Shown here: one piece after another, positions 20,630 through 29,997 of the stretch
How the letters are laid out: each line of letters begins with the position of its first letter
How positions within the stretch are numbered: position 1 is the stretch's first letter
Assembly: GCA_947488765.1 (NCBI GenBank)
Contig: CANLAE010000011.1
Coordinates: 1 to 64,000 of the forward strand
Reading direction: 5' to 3'
Source: Chitinophagaceae bacterium
GTDB lineage: Bacteria; Bacteroidota; Bacteroidia; Chitinophagales; Chitinophagaceae
Length of the DNA: 64,000 nt
Made by a program: the position numbers and the translations under genes
The notes under the pieces: generated by a model
What the model was told of the DNA's origin: nothing
Databases searched by the model: none
The model's input: only the letters and a program-made list of their open reading frames with translations

Positions 20630-21664
20630 ATGGCAGACTTATCTAATTTTAATCCCAACTCAGTTAGTAATCCCAATAATAATATTTTCGGATTGCCTTT
20701 TACAGAAGAAGAAGCAGCAATTGTGTTATTACCAATTCCATGGGATGTTACTGCAAGCTATAACGCAGGCACAGCAAGGTCTGCAGAGCATATTGTTCAA
20801 GCAGCTTTACAAGTAGATTTATTTGACTCTGATGGTGGTGACGAATGGAGAAAAGGTTTTTTTATAAAGCCTATTGATAAGAAAATATTATTGAAGAGTG
20901 ATTATTTAAGAAAAGAAGCTGAATTGTATATTGACTATATTTCTAAAGGTGGAAACACCGGTGAGAATAAATTCATGAATAAAAGTTTAAAAGATATCAA
21001 TGAAGGAAGTAATTTTTTAAACAACTGGGTACTAGAGCAAACCAAACAAATCCTCGCAAAAAATAAATTTGTTGTATTAGTTGGTGGAGATCACAGCACT
21101 TCATTTGGATATATTAAAGCGCTGGCAGAAAAACACCAAAACTTTGGAATTTTACAAATTGATGCACATTGCGACCTGAGAAAAGCATACGAAAATTTTA
21201 CTTATAGTCATGCAAGCATTATGTACAATGTTTTAAGTGAAATTCCTGAAGTTACTAAGTTGATTCAGGTGGGTGTGAGAGATTACTGTGAAGAAGAAAG
21301 TATTTTTATAAAAAACAATGAAAATAGAATAGCTGTTTTCTTTGATAAAAATATTAAAGAAGCCATGTTTGAAGGAACAACATGGAAAACAATTGTTGAT
21401 GAAATTATTGCGACATTACCCGAAAAAATTTATCTAAGTTTTGATATTGACGGATTAGACCCAAAACTTTGCCCTAACACCGGAACCCCTGTCCCCGGCG
21501 GATTTGAAGTAGAACAGATTTTATATTTATTTAGAAAAGTAAAAGAAGCGGGGAAAGAAATTATTGGTTTCGATTTGGTTGAAACAGGCGTAAGCGAACA
21601 AGACTGGGATAGCAATGTAGCTGCAAGAATACTATTCAGAATGTGTAACCTTATTGTCAAATAA
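20630..21664 (+). CDS. Agmatinase/arginase-family ureohydrolase
   Basis: A 344-residue binuclear-manganese hydrolase. The metal-binding signatures are complete: GGDHST, DAHCDLR and SFDIDGLDP, followed by the TGTPVPGG substrate loop. The family hydrolyses agmatine, arginine or formiminoglutamate; the sequence alone does not separate these, though agmatinase is the usual annotation in Bacteroidota. The DAHCD variant places Cys between the metal ligands. It is embedded in the forward run, 23 bp after the thioesterase and 6 bp before the next gene. Confidence 0.88.
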   Translation: MADLSNFNPNSVSNPNNNIFGLPFTEEEAAIVLLPIPWDVTASYNAGTARSAEHIVQAALQVDLFDSDGGDEWRKGFFIKPIDKKILLKSDYLRKEAELYIDYISKGGNTGENKFMNKSLKDINEGSNFLNNWVLEQTKQILAKNKFVVLVGGDHSTSFGYIKALAEKHQNFGILQIDAHCDLRKAYENFTYSHASIMYNVLSEIPEVTKLIQVGVRDYCEEESIFIKNNENRIAVFFDKNIKEAMFEGTTWKTIVDEIIATLPEKIYLSFDIDGLDPKLCPNTGTPVPGGFEVEQILYLFRKVKEAGKEIIGFDLVETGVSEQDWDSNVAARILFRMCNLIVK

Positions 21665-21670
21665 GATTAA

Positions 21671-22276
21671 TTGCTAAATCATACCAACTTGAAAACATAC
21701 GATTACATTGTTACTTTAAAAAAAGGAAAATATAGTGCAGCCGTAAACTGGATTTCACAATTACTAGTTTTATTGTCTTTGGTATTTTTAGTGATTCAAT
21801 TCAATTTATTGGGTGGGTTTTCTAAAGAAATTTTGGTTTTTGGTTCACTACATTTTAAAACTTCATTGTTCATTTTCATTATTTTATCCGGCTGGATTTA
21901 TCTGATAATTCAAGCTCAAAAAAAAGAAGAAGTCAATTACAGAAATTTACTTTTCATAGCATCAATATCATGGATGATTATTCCAGGTTTACTTTGGATT
22001 TGCTTTGTTTATGTCATTGCTGGATGGTTGGAAAAACCTGTAAAACTCAATCCTGAATTTGGTTTCAGTGAAAATGAAATTGTACTGAATGATTTTCCGG
22101 TTAAGCGATACGAATGGAATGAATTCAACAATATTGTTTTAAAAGATGGATTACTGACATTGGATTTTACCAACAATAAAATTTACCAGAAAGAAATTGA
22201 ATCTGAATATTCTTCAGCCGAAGAAAAAGAATTTAACGACTTTTGTAACACACAACTGAAAACAGTAATTGCTTAA
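21671..22276 (+). CDS. Membrane protein of unknown function
   Basis: About 195-201 residues, depending on which TTG is used (21671 or 21689; no ATG fits). Three hydrophobic segments lie in the first 125 residues (around 30-50, 58-78 and 94-120), followed by a soluble C-terminal part of about 75 residues rich in E and N. The layout resembles small YcxB/PH-like-domain membrane proteins, but I do not recognise it firmly. Tight spacing on both sides suggests cotranscription with the ureohydrolase and radical SAM genes. Confidence 0.6.
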   Translation: MLNHTNLKTYDYIVTLKKGKYSAAVNWISQLLVLLSLVFLVIQFNLLGGFSKEILVFGSLHFKTSLFIFIILSGWIYLIIQAQKKEEVNYRNLLFIASISWMIIPGLLWICFVYVIAGWLEKPVKLNPEFGFSENEIVLNDFPVKRYEWNEFNNIVLKDGLLTLDFTNNKIYQKEIESEYSSAEEKEFNDFCNTQLKTVIA

Positions 22277-22307
22277 TTGCTACCTTCATTTATTATTATC
22301 AATTAAT

Positions 22308-23603
22308 ATGCCACATCAATCGCCTTATTTGTTATACTCTGACGGAAATGGAAATATTTTTGAAGACACAAGTTTATATGCAGTTGGCAGAGCTGGTTGG
22401 GATGCGTTTCCAATTCCGGAAGAAGACTGGATTGAATTGCCTGATGGAGGAAACTTGTATGAACTACCTGGCAGAAGAGGTATTGGTATAGATGTTGAAA
22501 ATGGAGAAATGCGTTTGTGCGAAAAAGGTTGGGCTGTTGCTGCATTCATTCCGCCGGCTCACACAGGATTATTTCTTGCAGCTTATGAAGCATTGCCCGA
22601 AGCACCTATGCTTCCTTTGTTTTGTTACACAGCAGCCGGCTGGTTGAATGAAAAAACGTATGTTGCCGGAGTTAGAATTGAAAAAGATATCCGTCAGGAA
22701 TGTGCTGGATATGATGATAATAAAATACAAACAGGAACGGAATATTTGCTAGAATCCTTTCCACACAACCGTTTGGTGAAACACCTAATGGAAAAATGTT
22801 GTCTTACTTATAATTGTCCTGCTGCCAGAAATTTTTCATTGAGCAGATGGGAATGTCCCGTTCCTGCATCACCTGCTTGTAACGCCAATTGTATTGGTTG
22901 TGTTTCTTTTCAACCACAGGAAGAAGAAATTACTTCTCCTCAGGATAGATTAACCTTTAAACCAACTGCTGAAGAAATTGTAGAGTTTACGGTTCCTCAT
23001 TTAATGAATGCACCTTTTCCAATTATTAGCTTTGGACAAGGTTGTGAAGGTGAACCATTATTGATGTGGGAAACTTTGTGTGAAGCAATTAAAGAAATCA
23101 GAAAACATACTCGAAGAGGCAGTATCAACATCAATACAAACGGCAGCAAACCCGATGCCGTGAAAGCTATGTGTGAAGCGGGTTTGAACAGCATTAGGGT
23201 AAGTACAAATAGTGCAAGAAAAGATATTTATACAAAATATTATCGCCCCAATAATTATACTTTCGAAGACATTATTGAGAGTTTGAAAGTTGCAAAAAGT
23301 ATGGGTGCTTGGACAAGTATTAATTACTTTGTTTTTCCGGGAATGACAGATTGCGTTGAAGAATATGAAGCCCTTAGAAAATTAATTCAGGAAACCGGAT
23401 TAAATATGATTCAATGGCGCAATTTTAATATTGATCCTGATTGGTATCTCGGACAAATTGGAGTTGTTGAAACGGGAGAATTAATGGGCGTAAAACAAAT
23501 GCAAGAATTGATTCAGGAAGAGTTTCCTGATTTAAAATTTGGATATTTTAACCCACCAATGGAACGAATCAAAGGAAATTACGAAGCAGATTTTGCTCAT
23601 TAA
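22308..23603 (+). CDS. Radical SAM protein
   Basis: A 431-residue protein with the radical SAM cluster motif CNANCIGC (C191, C195, C198), preceded by an unusual N-terminal domain of about 180 residues that includes further cysteines (C164, C165, C170, C183). After the motif come the GQGCEGEPLL (GGE-type) and INTNGS strands typical of the SAM-binding barrel. ATG 22308 (MPHQSPYLLY) is preferred to an upstream in-frame codon that overlaps the previous gene. Substrate unknown; related proteins occur in several phyla without an assigned reaction. Confidence 0.85.
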   Translation: MPHQSPYLLYSDGNGNIFEDTSLYAVGRAGWDAFPIPEEDWIELPDGGNLYELPGRRGIGIDVENGEMRLCEKGWAVAAFIPPAHTGLFLAAYEALPEAPMLPLFCYTAAGWLNEKTYVAGVRIEKDIRQECAGYDDNKIQTGTEYLLESFPHNRLVKHLMEKCCLTYNCPAARNFSLSRWECPVPASPACNANCIGCVSFQPQEEEITSPQDRLTFKPTAEEIVEFTVPHLMNAPFPIISFGQGCEGEPLLMWETLCEAIKEIRKHTRRGSININTNGSKPDAVKAMCEAGLNSIRVSTNSARKDIYTKYYRPNNYTFEDIIESLKVAKSMGAWTSINYFVFPGMTDCVEEYEALRKLIQETGLNMIQWRNFNIDPDWYLGQIGVVETGELMGVKQMQELIQEEFPDLKFGYFNPPMERIKGNYEADFAH

Positions 23604-23618
23604 TTTAATCATTATTTT

Positions 23619-24389
23619 TTGGCTACAACTACCATCATACTATTGTGTATTGCGGCTTTCAGCGCAGGACTCGTAGATGCGATTGTTGGCGGTGGTGGTT
23701 TGATACAAACACCTGTAGGATTGATTCTGCTCCCTAATTTACCTGTTGCAACTGTAATTGGTTCGCTTAAAATTCCGGCTTTCAGCGGAACATTTTTTGC
23801 TGCAATTCAATACATCAAAAAAGTAAAAATGAAATGGAAAATGTTACTAACAATGATGTTATTGGCATTTTGTGCGGCATTCATTGGCTCAAAATTATTA
23901 TCAATGATACATAATGATTTTATGAAGCCCATTGTATTAATCGTTTTATCACTTGTAGCAATTTATACTTACAGCAAGAAAAATTTTGGAGCAAACACTG
24001 AAAAAAATCTTACACCAAAAAGAGAAATATTTTATGGAATAATTATCAGCATTATTATTGGATTTTATGATGGATTTATTGGACCCGGTGCTGGAAGTTT
24101 TTTAGTGCTTGCATTTATTACGATTGTAGGATTTAATTTTTTGCATGCATCTGCTCATGCTAAGATGGTAAATCTGGCAACAAATTTTGGTTCAATTTTA
24201 TTTTTCCTCATCAAAGGAACAATTCTCTGGAACATAGCAATACCAATGGCTTTGTGCAATGCAGCCGGCGGATTTATCGGTGCAAAAATTGCCATTAAAA
24301 AAGGCAACTCTTTTATCAGAATTTTCTTTTTATTAGTTGTGGTGGGTACTTTAATCCGATTTGGATACGATGTGTTTTTTAAAAAGTAA
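23619..24389 (+). CDS. TSUP-family (TauE/SafE) permease
   Basis: A 256-residue inner-membrane protein with about eight hydrophobic segments and the two TauE/SafE repeats: AGLVDAIVGGGGLIQTP at the start and IGFYDGFIGPGAGSFL in the second half. The family exports or imports small anions such as sulfite or organosulfonates. TTG 23619 is the apparent start. It closes the forward run. Substrate cannot be read from sequence. Confidence 0.88.
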   Translation: MATTTIILLCIAAFSAGLVDAIVGGGGLIQTPVGLILLPNLPVATVIGSLKIPAFSGTFFAAIQYIKKVKMKWKMLLTMMLLAFCAAFIGSKLLSMIHNDFMKPIVLIVLSLVAIYTYSKKNFGANTEKNLTPKREIFYGIIISIIIGFYDGFIGPGAGSFLVLAFITIVGFNFLHASAHAKMVNLATNFGSILFFLIKGTILWNIAIPMALCNAAGGFIGAKIAIKKGNSFIRIFFLLVVVGTLIRFGYDVFFKK

Positions 24390-24396
24390 TTTTTAA

Positions 24397-25611
24397 TTAC
24401 TCAATACCTGCAGGAACAAGATTTCGCTGACTCATTTTTTTCAACACCACAATTGATAACGCAATAAACACAACAGCAGCCAAAGCCTCTGTTACAAGCA
24501 TGTATTTACTGCCTTTCAAATCATGTGCCCAGCCATCAAATGCGGTCATGTATACCACTGGAATATTTGCAATAGAAGACAATAAAGAATATTTAGTAGC
24601 AGCAGCTTTTTTGCCAGTAGCATACAATGCGAGAGAAGTAAAGGCTGCATTAATTAATCCCAATACAAATGCATAAGCCAAAACACCGGCAATGTAGGTC
24701 ATTGGATGATAAGGTAACAAAGCCATCAAAATGGTAATCAACGCACATAAAAATCCGGCTCCAAGATATGCCCACCAATTGCCAAATTTATCAGCAAAAA
24801 ACCCTCCGATAACACAACCTATTGCACTGATAATACCACTCAATATTCCCGTTACCAATGCAACTGTATCTGCATCTGCTTTCCAATCTGCTGCAATAGA
24901 AGACCATAAGTTGGAAGCTGCTCCTGTGCCTATCGGCATACAAAATAAAAGCATCACAAAAATTACAATAGGAATGCGCAACATGCTTACCACATCTTTT
25001 AGCATTACATTCAGAGAAACAAAAATATTTTCATTTTTTTCACTGTAAACATCTTTTATAAAAATTACAAACAATGCACAAAGCAAACTTCCTAAACCCA
25101 GCACAATACCTGCTGCGCCTACATTATAATGTGTTGTAAGCCACAGTCCGGCACCTCCGCCCAAACCCATTCCGCCTAAGTTTCCTGCTTGATACCAACC
25201 GCCTGCACTTCCTTTTTTGTTTTCTTCAATACGTTTTGCCATGATTCCACCAACAGGCAATACCACAAATGTTGCAGCTACTTGTGAAAGAAAAACTACA
25301 CCGGTAATTAAAGTAATATTTTGAATTTTGAAAGGAATAAAACACAATAGTATTAACGTTGATACACAAGCTGTAACACCAATCCAATACCATTTTTTTA
25401 AACTAAGTGTAAGGTCCGCCATAGGTCCCCAAAAAAACCGCCAGATATTTGCAGAAAGTCCGAGCGATACAATGCCTGCAACTTCAGCTACTGAAAATCC
25501 TTTATTCGTTAATACAAAAGGCAGTGTTACTGTTATAAACCCAATGCTTATACCATAAGGCAACACGAGAAAAAAAATATAAAATGGTTTTGAAAATGAT
25601 TGTTGATTCAT
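24397..25611 (-). CDS. MFS transporter, AmpG-like
   Basis: A 404-residue major facilitator protein with about twelve transmembrane segments. The N-terminus (FSKPFYIFFLVLPYGISIGF) and the loop after the second helix (NIWRFFWGPMADLTLSLKKW) resemble the AmpG/PAT branch that imports muropeptides, but this is a weak distinction. It ends 8 bp from the convergent TSUP gene and lies downstream of the Lrp-type regulator on the same strand. Confidence 0.78.
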   Translation of the reverse strand: MNQQSFSKPFYIFFLVLPYGISIGFITVTLPFVLTNKGFSVAEVAGIVSLGLSANIWRFFWGPMADLTLSLKKWYWIGVTACVSTLILLCFIPFKIQNITLITGVVFLSQVAATFVVLPVGGIMAKRIEENKKGSAGGWYQAGNLGGMGLGGGAGLWLTTHYNVGAAGIVLGLGSLLCALFVIFIKDVYSEKNENIFVSLNVMLKDVVSMLRIPIVIFVMLLFCMPIGTGAASNLWSSIAADWKADADTVALVTGILSGIISAIGCVIGGFFADKFGNWWAYLGAGFLCALITILMALLPYHPMTYIAGVLAYAFVLGLINAAFTSLALYATGKKAAATKYSLLSSIANIPVVYMTAFDGWAHDLKGSKYMLVTEALAAVVFIALSIVVLKKMSQRNLVPAGIE

Positions 25612-25693
25612 GTGCAGTAAATATTGGTGCTACAAGATAATATAAACAATTCATCCTCCATAAAAATTATAAAATTGTTTCAATCAATCATTA

Positions 25694-26194
25694 TTAATGC
25701 ACCAATACATGTGTTTGTTTGATTACGCCCATTACAAATACACTTTGCACATTTCCGATATTTTCACTTTGACTTAATTTGTTTACATGAAAATCATAGT
25801 AAGTATCCATATTTTCTGCCACTACTTTCAGCATAAAATCAAACTCACCCGAAATATTGTAGCACTCAATAATTTCAGGTAATGCATGAATCAATTTAAT
25901 AAATTTTGTTCCTGCAGTTTTGCTGTGTTCTTTCAAAGAAACATAACAAATTACCATCAGCCCTTTTTTTACTTTGCTATGGTCTACAAGTGCTGCATAT
26001 TGTTTTATAACACCTGTATTTTCCAATCGCTTTATTCTTTCATGGACAGGCGTGGTGCTTAAATGAACTTTTTCAGCAATTTCTTTTACGGTGACCCTTG
26101 CATTTTGTTGCAATAAATTTAAAATTATCAAGTCTGTTTTATCCAAAACAATATTGCTGTTAGTAGATTGTTCTGTTTTAAGTGCTTTTGGCAT
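25694..26194 (-). CDS. Lrp/AsnC-family transcriptional regulator
   Basis: A 166-residue feast/famine regulator. An N-terminal winged helix-turn-helix covers about 20-65 (ILNLLQQNARVTVKEIAEKVH, LSTTPVHERIKRLENTGVI) and is followed by the RAM ligand-binding domain (GEFDFMLKVVAENMDTYYDF). Such proteins form octamers and respond to amino acids. It is divergent from ahcY with a perfect palindrome in the shared 118-bp gap, so autoregulation and control of ahcY are plausible. The MFS gene is 82 bp downstream. Confidence 0.93.
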   Translation of the reverse strand: MPKALKTEQSTNSNIVLDKTDLIILNLLQQNARVTVKEIAEKVHLSTTPVHERIKRLENTGVIKQYAALVDHSKVKKGLMVICYVSLKEHSKTAGTKFIKLIHALPEIIECYNISGEFDFMLKVVAENMDTYYDFHVNKLSQSENIGNVQSVFVMGVIKQTHVLVH

Positions 26195-26228
26195 ACAGAA
26201 ATAGTATTAAATGATTTTAAAAAGGTGC

Positions 26229-26251
26229 AATTTAGAATTTTATTCTAAATT
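26229..26251. promoter_or_regulatory. Perfect palindrome, candidate Lrp/AsnC operator
   Basis: Arms of 10 bp (aatttagaat 26229-26238 and attctaaatt 26242-26251) around a TTT spacer, symmetric and AT-rich as Lrp-family sites are. A related half-site tttattcta recurs at about 26270-26278. It lies 35-60 bp upstream of the ahcY -7 box and 35 bp from the regulator's start codon. Confidence 0.65.
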
Positions 26252-26285
26252 ATTATTCAATCCTATTATTTTATTCTATTAAAAC

Positions 26286-26293
26286 TACATTTG
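26286..26293 (+). promoter_or_regulatory. ahcY promoter -7 box
   Basis: TACATTTG is a perfect match to the Bacteroidota -7 consensus, 19 bp before the ATG, which predicts a leader of only about 15 nt. No clear -33 TTTG at the right distance, consistent with an activator- or operator-dependent promoter. Confidence 0.65.
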
Positions 26294-26312
26294 CATCTTA
26301 AAACAAATAAAA

Positions 26313-27638
26313 ATGTCAACATTATCATCAACAATTGATTTTTCATTACCCTACAAGGTTGCAGACATGAGTCTTGCAGATTGGGGAAGAAAAGAAATTC
26401 GTTTAGCAGAAGCTGAAATGCCGGGCTTAATGTCTATAAGATCAGAGTATGGTCCTAGCCAACCATTAAAAGGCGCAAGAGTTGCAGGTTGTTTACACAT
26501 GACAATTCAAACTGCAGTTTTAATTGAAACTCTAGTTGCATTAGGTGCAGAAGTAAAGTGGAGTTCTTGCAATATCTTCTCTACGCAAGATCAAGCTGCT
26601 GCTGCAATTGCCGCTGCAGGTATTGGTGTATTTGCATGGAAAGGACAAACACAAGAAGAAGCTGATTGGTGTATTGAACAAACATTGTTCTTTGGTGCTG
26701 CCGACAGACCATTGAATATGATTTTAGATGATGGTGGTGATTTAACCAATATGGTTTTTGATACTTACCCTGAATTGGTTGCCAACATCAAAGGTTTATC
26801 AGAAGAAACGACAACCGGCGTTCACCGTTTATATGAGCGTATGGCAAAAGGAACTTTACCAATTCCTGCGATTAATGTAAATGATAGTGTTACAAAATCT
26901 AAGTTTGATAATAAATATGGTTGTAAAGAATCTTTGGTAGATTCTATCCGTCGTGCTACAGATGTAATGATGGCCGGAAAGGTTGCTGTTGTTGGATCTT
27001 ATGGTGATGTAGGTAAGGGTTCTGCAGCTTCATTAAAAGGTGCGGGTTGCCGTGTAATTGTTACTGAAATCGATCCAATTTGTGCTTTACAAGCTGCAAT
27101 GGATGGTTTTGAAGTAAAGCCTATGGTTAAAGCAGTTCCTGAAGCTGACATCATTGTTACTGCATCAGGTTGTAGAGATTTAATTACTGAAAAACATTTC
27201 AGATTGATGAAGGACAAAGCGATTGTTTGTAACATTGGTCACTTTGATATTGAAATTGATATGGCTTGGTTGAATACCAATTATGGTCATACAAAAGATA
27301 CCATTAAACCACAGGTTGATTTATACAATATTGAAGGGAAAGATGTAATTGTATTGGCTGAAGGAAGATTGGTAAACTTAGGTTGTGCTACAGGGCATCC
27401 AAGTTTTGTAATGAGTAATTCATTTACAAACCAAACATTGGCACAATTGGAACTTTGGACAAATGCAGACAAATACGAAAATCAAGTGTATGTTTTACCA
27501 AAACATCTTGATGAAAAAGTAGCTCGTTTGCACCTTGAAAAAATTGGTGTTGAGTTGGATGAATTAACAACTGAACAAGCTGCATACCTTGGTATTCCTC
27601 AGTTTGGACCATTTAAATCTGATGCATACAGATATTAA
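26313..27638 (+). CDS. ahcY: Adenosylhomocysteinase (SAH hydrolase)
   Basis: A 441-residue NAD-dependent cytosolic enzyme that splits S-adenosylhomocysteine to adenosine and homocysteine in the methyl cycle. Seen: [19 protein letters not shown] at the N-terminus, [24 protein letters not shown] with the catalytic lysine region, [18 protein letters not shown] near 230 (NAD Rossmann loop), and the family C-terminus SDAYRY. The length is that of the shorter bacterial/eukaryotic form. A terminator follows. The divergent Lrp-type gene suggests amino-acid-linked control. Confidence 0.98.
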   Translation: MSTLSSTIDFSLPYKVADMSLADWGRKEIRLAEAEMPGLMSIRSEYGPSQPLKGARVAGCLHMTIQTAVLIETLVALGAEVKWSSCNIFSTQDQAAAAIAAAGIGVFAWKGQTQEEADWCIEQTLFFGAADRPLNMILDDGGDLTNMVFDTYPELVANIKGLSEETTTGVHRLYERMAKGTLPIPAINVNDSVTKSKFDNKYGCKESLVDSIRRATDVMMAGKVAVVGSYGDVGKGSAASLKGAGCRVIVTEIDPICALQAAMDGFEVKPMVKAVPEADIIVTASGCRDLITEKHFRLMKDKAIVCNIGHFDIEIDMAWLNTNYGHTKDTIKPQVDLYNIEGKDVIVLAEGRLVNLGCATGHPSFVMSNSFTNQTLAQLELWTNADKYENQVYVLPKHLDEKVARLHLEKIGVELDELTTEQAAYLGIPQFGPFKSDAYRY

Positions 27639-27660
27639 TATATAGTTGATTTTTATCAGC

Positions 27661-27690
27661 AAAAACCCACTTCTTTTGAGGTGGGTTTTT
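27661..27690 (+). terminator. ahcY terminator
   Basis: Perfect 10-bp stem (aaaaacccac / gtgggttttt), 10-nt loop, followed by a T-rich tract, 22 bp after the ahcY stop. Confidence 0.88.
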
Positions 27691-27915
27691 CTTTTTATAT
27701 ACAAAATATCAAAAACAAACATTGTGAAAATTTGAATAGAATAATCAACAAATATTAATTCTTCAGTTTTTATATTTAAATAATAAAATTATTTCTCATA
27801 CATAAATCTGAAATAAGTTTATTGGATACATTTCTATAATTATTAACACCCAAAGAATAACTTAACCAATCAAGCTGAGTTATCAATTCTTACCTTTATT
27901 CAATAAAAAATTATA

Positions 27916-28743
27916 ATGAACATGATGAAGAATGTAATAGTTGGTGTTGCAATTGTTTTTGTATTAAATGCGTGTAACAATGGCAAAACAAATACTGAAT
28001 CCAAAGATTCCTCAATAGTAGCTACTTCAACAAAACCCATACCTGGAACTCCCATAAAATATGACAGTTCAAAACGGTATATTTTTCTTACTTGGGATGA
28101 TTCTCCTCAACCACCGGGCACTACTAATTGCAGAAAAATATTTCATGAAGAAGGTGTAAAATCAACATTCTTCGCAGTTGGTTTTAATCAGGTTGGACCT
28201 TTCAAAAAAAGATTGATTGATTCAATCAGAAACGGATATCCCGAAGTTTTATTAGCCAATCATAGTTTTTCACATGGCTTCAATGATAAGTATAGTAAGT
28301 TCTACAGCTCACCTGATAGTGCCTATCAGGATTTTATGAGAAATGAAAGAGACTTAAAAGTTGGTGTAAAAATCATTCGCCTTCCAGGCAATAATACCTG
28401 GGCTTCTAATGGCAATATTCATGGGCAAAAAGCCGATAACCCTTTAATCAAAAAATTAGATGCCAATGGCTATAAATTAGTTGGTTGGGATATGGAATGG
28501 GGGCAGCAAAGTAAAATGAAAGCTCCGAGAGAAAGTGTTGATGAAATGATTCGCAACCTCAATCAAAAATTAGATGATGGCAGCACCAATGAACAAAATA
28601 TGATTGTAATTCTATCACACGACAGACTTTTCGAAAAGCAACAATATGCTGATTCATTAAGAAAATTCATTCGTACATTAAAGCAGGACAATCGCAATGT
28701 ATTTGAAACAATTGATCACTATCCTACCGTTCAAGGCAAATAA
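27916..28743 (+). CDS. Polysaccharide deacetylase-like lipoprotein
   Basis: A 275-residue envelope protein. The N-terminus has a lipoprotein signal (VIVGVAIVFVLNAC, lipid Cys at residue 20). The NodB-type fold follows, with motif 1 as TWDDSP instead of TFDDGP, motif 2 NHSFSH (metal histidines kept) and RLPGNNTW at motif 3. GWDMEW and ILSHD occur at later family positions. The metal triad Asp-His-His is intact, so activity on an N-acetylated or O-acetylated polymer is possible, but the altered motifs make the substrate unclear. A single-gene unit with its own terminator. Confidence 0.82.
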   Translation: MNMMKNVIVGVAIVFVLNACNNGKTNTESKDSSIVATSTKPIPGTPIKYDSSKRYIFLTWDDSPQPPGTTNCRKIFHEEGVKSTFFAVGFNQVGPFKKRLIDSIRNGYPEVLLANHSFSHGFNDKYSKFYSSPDSAYQDFMRNERDLKVGVKIIRLPGNNTWASNGNIHGQKADNPLIKKLDANGYKLVGWDMEWGQQSKMKAPRESVDEMIRNLNQKLDDGSTNEQNMIVILSHDRLFEKQQYADSLRKFIRTLKQDNRNVFETIDHYPTVQGK

Positions 28744-28758
28744 GACAGAAAAAAATAT

Positions 28759-28795
28759 AAAAATCCCTTTTGTGAAAATTACAAAAGGGATTTTT
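28759..28795 (+). terminator. Terminator after deacetylase-like gene
   Basis: Perfect 15-bp stem (aaaaatcccttttgt / acaaaagggattttt) with a 7-nt loop and a following T-rich tract. Confidence 0.92.
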
Positions 28796-28936
28796 ATTTT
28801 ATACTGATTATATAAAAAAGAATGCTAAAAAAAAGAGTAAATGCTAGAAAGGATAATTAATTTTAGGAATTGAGGAAATAGTAATTTATTACCTACCGTT
28901 ACCTTTATGAAATATCCATACCAATTTTAAAAAATA

Positions 28937-29953
28937 ATGATGATTGATTTTAGAAGCGATACCGTTACAAAGCCTTCACAAGAAATGATTCAGGCAATGA
29001 TGGCAGCACCTGTGGGCGATGATGTATTTGGCGAAGACCCTACCATCAACTTACTGGAAAAAACAGCAGCTGATATGTTTGGAATGGAAGCAGGTGTTTT
29101 TTGTCCGAGTGGAACAATGACCAATCAAATTGCCATTAAAGTACACACACAAGCCGGTGATGAAGTTATTTGCGATAAAATGAGTCATGTGTATTTATAT
29201 GAGGGCGGTGGCATTGCATTCACCAGCGGTTGTAGTGTAAGATTGATTGATGGCGACAGAGGAAGAATTACTGCAGCACAAGTAATTCAAAGTATCAATC
29301 CAGAAGATGTGCACAAACCGATAAGTACACTCGTAAGTGTTGAAAATACAGCTAATCGTGGTGGAGGTGCTTGTTATAATTTTAATGAACTTGAAAAAAT
29401 AAAAACAGTTTGTACAGAAAATAATTTGAAATTTCATTTAGACGGCGCAAGAATTTGGAATGCTTTAATTGCAAATAATGAAACACCAAAACAATACGGT
29501 GCTTTATTTAACAGCATTTCAATTTGTTTAAGCAAAGGTCTTGGAACCCCAGTGGGCAGTGTGTTATTGGGTGATAAGGATTTTATTAAAAAAGCAAGAA
29601 GATGGAGAAAAGTATTTGGCGGCGGCATGCGACAAGCCGGATTTATTGCAGCTGCCGGTTTATATGCTCTGGAAAATAATATCAACCGATTGGCACAAGA
29701 TCATGAACATGCACAAATTATTGCAGCGGTATTAAAAGAAAAAGATTTTGTTGGAGAAATTTTACCTGTAGAAACCAACATCATCATTTTTGAAATTAAA
29801 GGCAGATTATCTGCAAATGATTTTGTAGAAAAAATGAAAGCAAATAATATTTGGATGTTTGCTGTTTCAGCAACACAGGTAAGAATGGTTTTACATTTAG
29901 ATATCACTCCTTCAATGGTAGCTGAAACAATAGATGCATTTAACCGCTTATAA
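28937..29953 (+). CDS. Low-specificity L-threonine aldolase-type PLP enzyme
   Basis: A 338-residue fold-type I PLP enzyme of the beta-eliminating lyase/threonine aldolase family, splitting beta-hydroxy amino acids to glycine and an aldehyde. Seen: [11 protein letters not shown] at the N-terminus, [22 protein letters not shown] with the PLP-binding Asp, and [12 protein letters not shown] with the Schiff-base lysine. Complete length. It starts a forward run with pgi, a GNAT gene and an arylsulfotransferase-like gene (gaps 44, 25 and 12 bp). Confidence 0.92.
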   Translation: MMIDFRSDTVTKPSQEMIQAMMAAPVGDDVFGEDPTINLLEKTAADMFGMEAGVFCPSGTMTNQIAIKVHTQAGDEVICDKMSHVYLYEGGGIAFTSGCSVRLIDGDRGRITAAQVIQSINPEDVHKPISTLVSVENTANRGGGACYNFNELEKIKTVCTENNLKFHLDGARIWNALIANNETPKQYGALFNSISICLSKGLGTPVGSVLLGDKDFIKKARRWRKVFGGGMRQAGFIAAAGLYALENNINRLAQDHEHAQIIAAVLKEKDFVGEILPVETNIIIFEIKGRLSANDFVEKMKANNIWMFAVSATQVRMVLHLDITPSMVAETIDAFNRL

Positions 29954-29997
29954 AAATAATTGTACTTTTCAGCTCCAATAAATAATATTCAGAAACT

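Noticed and set aside
26252-26312. SAH or SAM riboswitch before ahcY
   Set aside because: The predicted leader is about 15 nt and no conserved aptamer segments are present.
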